Source of the DNA: a virus
Length of the DNA: 32,225 nucleotides
Virus record (IMG/VR): IMGVR_UViG_3300009684_000104
Span: 1 to 32,225 of that record
Direction: 5' to 3' (one strand)
A program made the translations under genes and the position numbers. Below are positions 1 through 6,393 of this stretch, one piece after another; positions within the stretch are counted from its first letter, which is position 1; every line of letters starts with the position of its first letter. The notes beneath the pieces were generated by a model. The model had not been told where the DNA came from and did no database searches. It saw only the letters and a list, made by a program, of their open reading frames with translations.

Positions 1-2
1 AC

Positions 3-1625
3 TTTACAGTTACTATTGATGGAACATACACAGCACAATCAATAAGAAATACAGCAACTAATATTTTAGTTCCAAATATTGCAACACCTGCAATGACTTC
101 AAATAACACTCCAAGTGGAACAGCTTTTGCAAGTTCAGCAAGTGGAGCTAATGCTGCTTGGAATGCTTTTAATCAAGATGGATTTACTACTATATGGCAA
201 TGTGTAACCGCTAATATAGGCTCATTAGGTTATCAATTTTCAAGTGGAAAAGTTATCAAAAGATACCACATAAAGGGATATAATATATCAGCAGCTGGTA
301 ATCCTTCCACTTGGACATTTCAAGGATCAAATGATGGAACAACTTATACAACATTAGAAACAGTTACTGCTTTTTCAATGCCAACAAGTGGTACTTATAC
401 AAGTGGTATACTATCTAATACAACTTCATATACATATTATAGAATTAATATTTTAGCAGTACAAACATTAGGTAGTGTTCCAATTGTTTCAGAACTTGAA
501 ATGACAGAATCTACAGGTACTGTATTTGGTGGTGTAGCAAGTGGGCAGTTTATTTATGCAAATGGTGGTAATTTAACTTGTAGTGCTGCACAAGCTATTT
601 ATGTAGGTTCAACAACACCAACATTAGAGATGACTTTAGCAAGTCCTAATACTGCTACTTTTAATGGTAATGTTTTGACTATTACAAATACAAGTGCTTA
701 TATGGCTATTAGGCATTCAAGTACAGGTACTTTAAATTTAAATGGAAATTATACAGTAGATATAAATAATGCAACAAAACAAATAATAAATGTAACTTCT
801 ACAGGAACTTTAAATATAGTAGGTAATTTATCAATAAATTCAACAACAGGTGGAAGTGGAAATGCTACTGCTTTATTGGTAGGTGCAAATGCTACTATAA
901 ATATAACAGGTGATGTAAGTGCAAGTGGTTCATCAGCAGTAAATGCATCAACAGGAGCAGCAATTTATATATCTTCTAATTCAACAGTAAATATAACAGG
1001 AAATATCACAAATGGAGTAGTACCTGCAATAATTACAATAGGTGCAAATTTAAACATTACAGGAAATATTACTGCTGCTACAACTCCTGCAATTTATAAT
1101 ATAACAAGTGCTGCAACAATTTCAGCAATAGGAATAATAACTGCAAGTAGTACAAATCCTGCTATTTTAGTAGGTATAACTTATAATACAAATGCTGCAA
1201 GTGGAACATTAGTTAAAGTAAGTGGAAATGTAGTTAATTCAACTAATATTTCAGCTATTGTAGCACCAAGAGTAACCATTGATACAAATACATCATCTTG
1301 GTTATTTCAAGTTAGTACAGGTGGTAATAGAACTTTATATGCTCCAGGTGTTGCTTTAGGAAATCCTGCAATAGCAAACGTAAGATTTGGAACAACCTAC
1401 GGTGCATCAAGTGAATTAACAGGAACATTAAGAGTTCCAACAGCTGCAAACGTATTAAGTGGGGTTTTAGTTGATAATACAACAGGGACATTATTAATGA
1501 CTCCAGCACAATTTTGGAACTATCTAATTGCAAGTGGATTTACTGCCGATAGTATTGGCGACAGATTACAAAATGCTGCAACAGTAGCAACAGTAGGCGG
1601 ACAAATAGCATCTTATAATATTTAA
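3..1625 (+). CDS. Tail appendage / receptor-binding protein, 5' partial (discoidin-like domain plus beta-solenoid)
   Basis: The reading frame is open to the left edge, so the start lies outside the window; 540 residues are visible. An internal ATG at 93 has no promoter box or leader and is unlikely to be the start. The region around nt 93-510 reads like an F5/8 type C (discoidin, galactose-binding) domain: Trp- and Asn-rich, with 'IKRYHIKGYNIS', 'WTFQGSNDGTTYTTLET' and a 'YYRINI' strand. From about nt 540 to 1300 it is Thr/Asn/Gly-rich with recurring 'NITG' rungs, as in a parallel beta-helix shaft. The C-terminus ('TPAQFWNYLIASGFTADSIG') resembles the end of other Bacteroidota phage appendage proteins. 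Role inferred: trimeric fibre binding a host glycan. Depolymerase activity cannot be excluded, but no catalytic motif is seen. Confidence 0.65.
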   Translation, partial: FTVTIDGTYTAQSIRNTATNILVPNIATPAMTSNNTPSGTAFASSASGANAAWNAFNQDGFTTIWQCVTANIGSLGYQFSSGKVIKRYHIKGYNISAAGNPSTWTFQGSNDGTTYTTLETVTAFSMPTSGTYTSGILSNTTSYTYYRINILAVQTLGSVPIVSELEMTESTGTVFGGVASGQFIYANGGNLTCSAAQAIYVGSTTPTLEMTLASPNTATFNGNVLTITNTSAYMAIRHSSTGTLNLNGNYTVDINNATKQIINVTSTGTLNIVGNLSINSTTGGSGNATALLVGANATINITGDVSASGSSAVNASTGAAIYISSNSTVNITGNITNGVVPAIITIGANLNITGNITAATTPAIYNITSAATISAIGIITASSTNPAILVGITYNTNAASGTLVKVSGNVVNSTNISAIVAPRVTIDTNTSSWLFQVSTGGNRTLYAPGVALGNPAIANVRFGTTYGASSELTGTLRVPTAANVLSGVLVDNTTGTLLMTPAQFWNYLIASGFTADSIGDRLQNAATVATVGGQIASYNI

Positions 1626-1644
1626 AAAATAAATAATAAAAACT

Positions 1645-2289
1645 ATGAAAATACAAAATTACTTACAAGACAATTTACTATCACTTAGTGATAAATTAAT
1701 AGGTGTAGATGATAATGATTCATCTAAAACAAAAGTTTATACTTTAGAAAGTATTGCTAATTTTTTTGGTGTAACACCTACACCATATAAAATATACACA
1801 GCTTTATTAACACAAAGAGGTAGTAATAATCCTACAAATATATGGACAGGAAATTTAACTGTTGGAGTTACTTATCAAATTTCAGATGATGGAGGAGGAG
1901 CTAATCACGACTTTACAAATGTAGGTGCTGAAAGTAATAATTTTGGAACTTATTTTGTTGCAACAGGAACAACACCTGCTAGTTGGGGAATTAATGTTTA
2001 TTTAAGCTACAATACAGCAGCTCCAATAGTAACTGTATTAGAAAATACTCTTGGTAATATTAATTGGTTTTATGATGGAACTGGTTTTTATTACACAACT
2101 TGCAACGGACTTTTTATAGAAGATAAAACTTATTTTTCAATATCAGATAATATAGATGTAAGTAGTGGAAACATTAAAATTAGAAGATCAGGTAATAATG
2201 AAATGGATGTAGTTACTAAAGATAGTTCATCAACTCAAGTAGACTCGCTTTTAACAAATACTCCTATAGAAATTAGAGTTTATAATTAA
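1645..2289 (+). CDS. Small tail-fibre / appendage protein
   Basis: A 214-residue protein. The N-terminus (residues 8-41, with 'SLSDKLIGVDDNDSSKTK' then 'YTLESIANFF') matches a short helical docking segment I recognise at the front of many Bacteroidota phage fibre and appendage proteins; it is thought to anchor them to the virion. The rest is Thr/Asn/Gly-rich and beta-strand-like, ending 'TNTPIEIRVYN'. It starts 19 nt after the upstream appendage gene with no promoter box between, so the two are probably co-transcribed. The terminator at 2315 closes the unit. Function as a second adhesin or a fibre chaperone is inferred. Confidence 0.55.
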   Translation: MKIQNYLQDNLLSLSDKLIGVDDNDSSKTKVYTLESIANFFGVTPTPYKIYTALLTQRGSNNPTNIWTGNLTVGVTYQISDDGGGANHDFTNVGAESNNFGTYFVATGTTPASWGINVYLSYNTAAPIVTVLENTLGNINWFYDGTGFYYTTCNGLFIEDKTYFSISDNIDVSSGNIKIRRSGNNEMDVVTKDSSSTQVDSLLTNTPIEIRVYN

Positions 2290-2314
2290 TAATGCATATC
2301 GCAATATAAGATAT

Positions 2315-2348
2315 AAAAAGTGCTTGAATATATGTTCGGCACTTTTTT
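2315..2348 (+). terminator. Intrinsic terminator after the tail-appendage genes
   Basis: AAAAAGTGC (2315-2323) pairs with GCACTTTTT (2339-2347). The stem extends inward through a G.U pair and a one-base bulge (TTGAA with TTCG), and a T tract follows. The next promoter box begins two bases later. Confidence 0.85.
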
Positions 2349-2349
2349 G

Positions 2350-2357
2350 TATTTTTG
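2350..2357 (+). promoter_or_regulatory. Bacteroidota-type -7 box TATTTTTG
   Basis: The box fits TAnnTTTG followed by C, starts right after the terminator T tract, and lies 24 nt before the ATG at 2382. No clear -33 TTTG element is seen at the usual distance. The leader contains ATATAATTTAATAATA, an A/T-rich stretch in place of a Shine-Dalgarno. Confidence 0.7.
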
Positions 2358-2381
2358 CCAAAAGAATATAATTTAATAATA

Positions 2382-2606
2382 ATGAAATTAGAAATTAGAA
2401 AAATAACTATTGGTCTTGATTATAAAAATTCAATGCACTACATAGTTGGACAAGAAGTATTAGGAGGGTCTAATACAATACATGCTATTATTGATAATGG
2501 TAATGATTACTATGTATGGATAGAGAATAAAAATAAAGAGTTATCTGTATGGAAAAGTCCAAACAAAAATCTACCTATTCTTGTTGAATTTAACATTAAC
2601 TATTAA
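2382..2606 (+). CDS. Conserved small phage protein, function unknown
   Basis: A 74-residue protein. The ATG at 2382 was chosen because the in-frame TTG at 2355 lies inside the TATTTTTG promoter box and so would not be in the transcript. The start 'MKLEIRKITIGLDYKNSMHY' followed by 'IVGQEVLGGSNTIHAI' resembles a small protein I recall from Bacteroidota phage structural regions, with alternating strands and a 'YYVWIENK' segment typical of a compact beta fold. It overlaps the next gene by one base (TAATG), so translation is probably coupled. No function can be assigned; its position suggests a role in assembly with the GroES-like protein. Confidence 0.6.
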   Translation: MKLEIRKITIGLDYKNSMHYIVGQEVLGGSNTIHAIIDNGNDYYVWIENKNKELSVWKSPNKNLPILVEFNINY

Positions 2607-3178
2607 TGAAGAGTCCATACAATTTTATAATATCTCCTTATGGGAGTAAATATAATAATACCAAGAATATAGGTGGTGTAGAATTCACCATAAACACTTC
2701 ATTAGAACTTGCTAAATATGTTAATAGACTTGGTATTGTAGAATCACTACCTATACATTACAGTGGGGATATTTGTGTTGGAGACATAGTTGTATTACAC
2801 CATAATATTTTTAGAATTTATTTTGATATGAGGGGTAGACCAACTACTTCTCCAGAGTTTTTTAGAGATGGAGTTTATATAGTTAGTCCTGAAAGAATAT
2901 ATCTCTCAAGAAATGTAAATGGTAATGATTGGATATCACATCTTAATTATTGTTTTGTAAAACCAATAGATAATACTCAAGAAGGTATACTATACGATTT
3001 AGAGAAAGAAGAGAAGCATATTGGAGAGTTAGTATACGCAAATGAAAAACTACTTTCTATTGGCTTTAAAAAAGGAGATATGATTGCATTCAAAAAGAAT
3101 AGTGAATATGAATTTGAGATAGATGATGAAAAATTATATAGAATGTCTGATAGTGATATTGTTTTAAAATTGAATTAA
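2606..3178 (+). CDS. GroES-like co-chaperonin with two tandem GroES folds
   Basis: A 190-residue protein, about twice the length of bacterial GroES. Residues 114-190 follow the GroES pattern: a 'FVKPI' first strand, then 'IGELVYANEKLL', 'KKGDMIAF' (like 'KVGDIVIF') and 'LYRMSDSDIVLKL' (like 'VLIMSESDILAIV'). Residues 38-102 repeat the layout: 'VNRLGIVES', 'CVGDIVVLHH', 'GVYIVSPERIYL'. Phage co-chaperonins such as T4 gp31 replace GroES to help GroEL fold the coat protein, and a role in capsid folding is inferred here from location in the late region. No typical GroES mobile loop could be placed with certainty, so GroEL binding is unproven. It starts with a TAATG overlap with the upstream gene. 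Confidence 0.55.
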   Translation: MKSPYNFIISPYGSKYNNTKNIGGVEFTINTSLELAKYVNRLGIVESLPIHYSGDICVGDIVVLHHNIFRIYFDMRGRPTTSPEFFRDGVYIVSPERIYLSRNVNGNDWISHLNYCFVKPIDNTQEGILYDLEKEEKHIGELVYANEKLLSIGFKKGDMIAFKKNSEYEFEIDDEKLYRMSDSDIVLKLN

Positions 3179-3184
3179 AAACAT

Positions 3185-3192
3185 TACTTTTG
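3185..3192 (+). promoter_or_regulatory. Bacteroidota-type -7 box TACTTTTG
   Basis: A TAnnTTTG match 14 nt before the ATG at 3207 and 6 nt after the GroES-like stop codon. It is the only box on the list followed by T rather than C, and no terminator precedes it, so it would add transcription to read-through from 2350. Confidence 0.55.
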
Positions 3193-3206
3193 TAAAAAAT
3201 AAAATT

Positions 3207-3815
3207 ATGGCAGAAGATTATAACTCAATAGGATTTAAAAATGCTGATATAGATAAATTAAAATCTATTATGAGTAATTTTGATAAAAGTGGAGATAAAG
3301 TTTCTTCAAAAGAAGAACCAAAGATAGACCCTACAAAAAACAATGTAACAAAAACTGAGGTTAAAAATCCTAATGGTAGTACTACTTATATAACAAAGTG
3401 GAATAATGAAGATAAATCATCTAATTCTAAACCAGATGTAAAAACTACTTCTAAAGTTGTTTCAACTAAAAAACCTACTTCTTCAAGTCGTGTTTCTAGT
3501 TCAAAAGGAGAGAGAGAAATAACTACTATGATACCTATGAAAACCGCTGGTGTTGTTAAAACAAATCCACAGTTTGAACCTGCTAAAATGATAGTTAAAG
3601 GTGATCAAAGAACTTGGCAACAAAAAAGAAAAGATGAGGTAACTAAACAAAGTTACGATAAGTACAAACAAGCAGGAGAAACAATGTCTGAGTGGAAAGA
3701 TAGATCTTCTAAATCATCTAAAGAAGTTGCTAGAAAAAATAGAGACAAATCTAGAGATTTATCAGGAGGTTCTGGAAAAGGTCCTAGTGGAAGTGGTGGA
3801 TGTAAAAATTGCTAA
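3207..3815 (+). CDS. Disordered basic Ser/Lys-rich protein with C-terminal CKNC
   Basis: A 202-residue protein that I do not recognise. It is almost entirely polar: Lys, Ser, Thr, Asp and Asn dominate, with no hydrophobic core except a short 'ITTMIPMKTAGVVK' segment near residue 110. The C-terminal third is highly basic with Arg/Lys-Asp pairs ('ARKNRDKSRDLSGG'), followed by a Gly/Ser linker and a terminal CKNC, a possible metal- or disulfide-forming CxxC. It has its own promoter box at 3185 and is closed by the terminator at 3819, so it is expressed as an independent unit directly before the terminase. Possible roles are a DNA- or capsid-binding packaging accessory; none is shown. Confidence 0.6.
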   Translation: MAEDYNSIGFKNADIDKLKSIMSNFDKSGDKVSSKEEPKIDPTKNNVTKTEVKNPNGSTTYITKWNNEDKSSNSKPDVKTTSKVVSTKKPTSSSRVSSSKGEREITTMIPMKTAGVVKTNPQFEPAKMIVKGDQRTWQQKRKDEVTKQSYDKYKQAGETMSEWKDRSSKSSKEVARKNRDKSRDLSGGSGKGPSGSGGCKNC

Positions 3816-3818
3816 ATT

Positions 3819-3849
3819 AAATGCCTTCTAAATCAGAGGGCATTTTTTT
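3819..3849 (+). terminator. Intrinsic terminator before the packaging genes
   Basis: AAATGCCTTCT (3819-3829) pairs with AGAGGGCATTT (3835-3845), an 11-bp stem with one G.U pair and a 5-nt loop, followed by more T to 3849. A promoter box begins at 3851. Confidence 0.85.
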
Positions 3850-3850
3850 A

Positions 3851-3858
3851 TACCTTTG
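3851..3858 (+). promoter_or_regulatory. Bacteroidota-type -7 box TACCTTTG for the terminase/portal unit
   Basis: A TAnnTTTG match followed by C, two bases after the terminator T tract and 19 nt before the ATG at 3878. The leader reads AAAATTAAATTAA up to the start codon. Confidence 0.7.
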
Positions 3859-3877
3859 CTTTTTAAAATTAAATTAA

Positions 3878-4165
3878 ATGTATAACCACAAAGAATTAAA
3901 AGAGCAGATTATTCAAGCTGCTTATAAATCAGTTACAGAGTTAATAAAAGTTCTTGCTGATGAAATCATATCTGATGATGATGTAGATATTACTGCTGAT
4001 AAAATGCGTAATGCTGTACTTGCAAAAAAACAAGCTCTTGATGATGCTTTTTATATTTTAGAAAAAATACAAAGAGAACAAGATATACTTGAAGAAAACC
4101 CTAATACTACTAAAGATGAATCAAAGTTTGAAAGCTTTGCAGAAAGACGAAGCAAAGGAAAGTAG
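3878..4165 (+). CDS. Probable terminase small subunit
   Basis: A 95-residue, mostly helical, charged protein directly upstream of the large terminase. The middle, 'DVDITADKMRNAVLAKKQAL' followed by 'DDAFYILEKIQREQ', resembles the small terminase-like protein I recall from Bacteroidota phages; the acidic C-terminus ends 'FAERRSKGK'. Such subunits form rings that recognise the packaging site and regulate TerL. There is no recognisable helix-turn-helix, so the call rests on position, size and remembered similarity. Its 3' end overlaps the start of the large subunit gene by 50 nt in another frame, suggesting coupled translation. It ends in TAG, the only non-TAA stop among the + strand genes here. 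Confidence 0.55.
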   Translation: MYNHKELKEQIIQAAYKSVTELIKVLADEIISDDDVDITADKMRNAVLAKKQALDDAFYILEKIQREQDILEENPNTTKDESKFESFAERRSKGK

Positions 4166-6383
4166 TATTTATTCCATACTGTTAGATTATATACCAAAAA
4201 AAGAAGTAGATAAAATTAATAAAAAAAATGGATGGGTATATGGATACAATCCAGAGTATGATATAGTGGTTATTTCTAAAGATGGTACTATTGGAGAAGT
4301 ATATGAAATACAAGGATTAAAAATAGCATTACCTTCTGTCCCAAATAAAGTGAAAATTAGGGACAAGAAACCTGAGGAACAATATTGGGAGGCCGATGAA
4401 TATCCTAAAGAACTCTCTAAAATAAAAACTATTTTTCAATGGAATGATATGCCTAAAGATTTTAAAAGTAAATGGGTAGATTATATAGAAGAAGAGTTTA
4501 ATAAAAGAGATGAAGGAACATTCTTTATGAATAACGGAAAACCATCTTACATAACAGGAAGCCACTATATGTATCTTCAATGGACTAAAATAGATATTGG
4601 TCTCCCTGAATTTAGAGAGAGTAATAGAATATTTTGGATATTTTGGGAGGCATGTAAGGCTGACACTAGAAGTTTTGGAATGTGTTATTTAAAAAATAGA
4701 CGTTCAGGTTTTTCTTTTATGGGTAGTTCAGAGCTTGTTAATATCGCAACAATATCTAAAGATAGTAGACTTGGTATTCTTTCTAAAACAGGAGGTGATG
4801 CTAAAAAAATGTTTACAGATAAAGTAGTTCCTATCTCAAGTAATTATCCTTTCTTTTTTAAACCTATTATGGATGGTATGGATAAACCTAAGACAGAGTT
4901 ATCGTATCGTGTTCCTGCATCTAAAATAACCAAGAATAATATGTCTGATGCTCAAGATGAAATGGAGGGTTTAGATACTTCTATTGATTGGAAGAACACA
5001 GGAGACAATAGTTATGATGGGGAAAAGTTAAAATTACTTGTGCATGATGAGAGTGGTAAATGGACAAACCCATTAAACATACAAAATAACTGGAGGGTTA
5101 CACAAACTTGTTTAAGAGTTGGAAGAAAACTTATAGGTAAGTGTATGATGGGAAGTACTTGTAACTCTCAAGAAAATGGTGGTGGGAACTTTAAAAAATT
5201 ATATTACGATAGTGATGTAAAAAATAGAGATAAGAATGGACAAACAACAAGTGGACTATATGCTTTATTTATTCCTATGGAATGGAATTATGAGGGGTAT
5301 ATAGATTTGTATGGCTTCCCTATGTTTAGAGCTGGAGATAAACCAGTAAAAGACATTCAAGGAACTTGGGTATACGATGGTGTATTAGATTTCTTTGAGA
5401 ATAAAATAGAGAGTTTAAGAAAAGATTCTGATGCTTTAAATGAGTTTTATAGACAAAACCCAAGAACAGAAGGACACGCATTTCGTGATGAAGCTAAAAA
5501 TAGTTTGTTTGACCTTTCAAAGATATATGAACAAGTAGATTATAATGATGGTCTTGAGCATAATAGGATTATTACAACAGGTAAATTCTCTTGGAGAAAT
5601 GGTGTTAAAGATACAGAAGTTATATGGACACCAAGTAAAGATGGTGAATTTAAAGTATCATGGATTCCTAAACCTGAGATGCGTAATAGAATAGAATTAA
5701 AGAATGGAAAGAAATATCCAGGTAATGCACATATAGGAAGTTTTGGTTGTGATACATACGATATATCAGGAGTTGTAGGTGGTGGAGGTTCTAAAGGTTC
5801 TTTTCATGGTCTTACAAAATTCAATATGGATGACGCACCAAGTAACCATTTCTTTTTAGAGTATATAGCAAGACCAAGAACATCTGAAGAATTTTATGAA
5901 AATTGTTTAATGGCTTGTGTATTTTATGGAATGCCTATACTTATAGAAAATAATAAAGTTGGACAATTAAAGTATTTTACCAATAGAGGTTTTCGTGGTT
6001 TCTCATTAAATAGACCTGATAAACATAAGAATGATTTGTCTCCATCAGAGAGAGAGTTAGGTGGTATTCCTTCATCTACACAAACTATTGAGTTACAAGC
6101 TAATGCTATTGAAGCATATATAAATCAATATGTAGGTATAGATTATAGTGGTGAATATAGAGAAGAAGGAAGTATGGGGAATATGTATTTTAATAGAACA
6201 CTTCTAGATTGGGCAAATTTTGATATAGCTAATCGTACTAAATTTGATGCTACTATTAGTAGTGGTCTTGCAATTATGGCTAACCAAACATACGTTACAA
6301 GACCTATTAGAAATAACTCGGAAATAATGTTTAATTTTGCAAGATATTCTAATAAAGGAATGCATAGCGAATTACTAAAATAA
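4116..6383 (+). CDS. terL: Terminase large subunit (ATPase plus RNase H-like nuclease)
   Basis: A 755-residue protein from the ATG at 4116, preferred over the in-frame TTG at 4089 as an ordinary start codon. It is the DNA-packaging motor that translocates and cuts the genome at the portal. The deviant Walker A is 'KNRRSGFSF' at residues 193-201; Walker B is 'LLVHDES', with D311/E312; a coupling-motif candidate 'MMGSTCNS' follows. The C-terminal nuclease shows 'FGCDTYDISG' (D546), 'ILIENNK' (E611) and 'KFDATISSG' (D711), giving the expected D-E-D metal set. The segment 'FWIFWEACKADTRSFGMCYL' before Walker A is typical of the crAss-like/Bacteroidota podovirus TerL type. It is followed 10 nt later by the portal gene. 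Confidence 0.92.
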   Translation: MNQSLKALQKDEAKESSIYSILLDYIPKKEVDKINKKNGWVYGYNPEYDIVVISKDGTIGEVYEIQGLKIALPSVPNKVKIRDKKPEEQYWEADEYPKELSKIKTIFQWNDMPKDFKSKWVDYIEEEFNKRDEGTFFMNNGKPSYITGSHYMYLQWTKIDIGLPEFRESNRIFWIFWEACKADTRSFGMCYLKNRRSGFSFMGSSELVNIATISKDSRLGILSKTGGDAKKMFTDKVVPISSNYPFFFKPIMDGMDKPKTELSYRVPASKITKNNMSDAQDEMEGLDTSIDWKNTGDNSYDGEKLKLLVHDESGKWTNPLNIQNNWRVTQTCLRVGRKLIGKCMMGSTCNSQENGGGNFKKLYYDSDVKNRDKNGQTTSGLYALFIPMEWNYEGYIDLYGFPMFRAGDKPVKDIQGTWVYDGVLDFFENKIESLRKDSDALNEFYRQNPRTEGHAFRDEAKNSLFDLSKIYEQVDYNDGLEHNRIITTGKFSWRNGVKDTEVIWTPSKDGEFKVSWIPKPEMRNRIELKNGKKYPGNAHIGSFGCDTYDISGVVGGGGSKGSFHGLTKFNMDDAPSNHFFLEYIARPRTSEEFYENCLMACVFYGMPILIENNKVGQLKYFTNRGFRGFSLNRPDKHKNDLSPSERELGGIPSSTQTIELQANAIEAYINQYVGIDYSGEYREEGSMGNMYFNRTLLDWANFDIANRTKFDATISSGLAIMANQTYVTRPIRNNSEIMFNFARYSNKGMHSELLK

Positions 6384-6393
6384 AGACACATAT

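Noticed and set aside
1-2289. Diversity-generating retroelement acting on the tail genes
   Set aside because: No reverse transcriptase and no template/variable repeat pair or C-type lectin end was seen in the window.
2355-2381. TTG start extending the 74-residue gene upstream
   Set aside because: The TTG is part of the TATTTTTG promoter box, so it would lie upstream of the transcript start; ATG 2382 is used.
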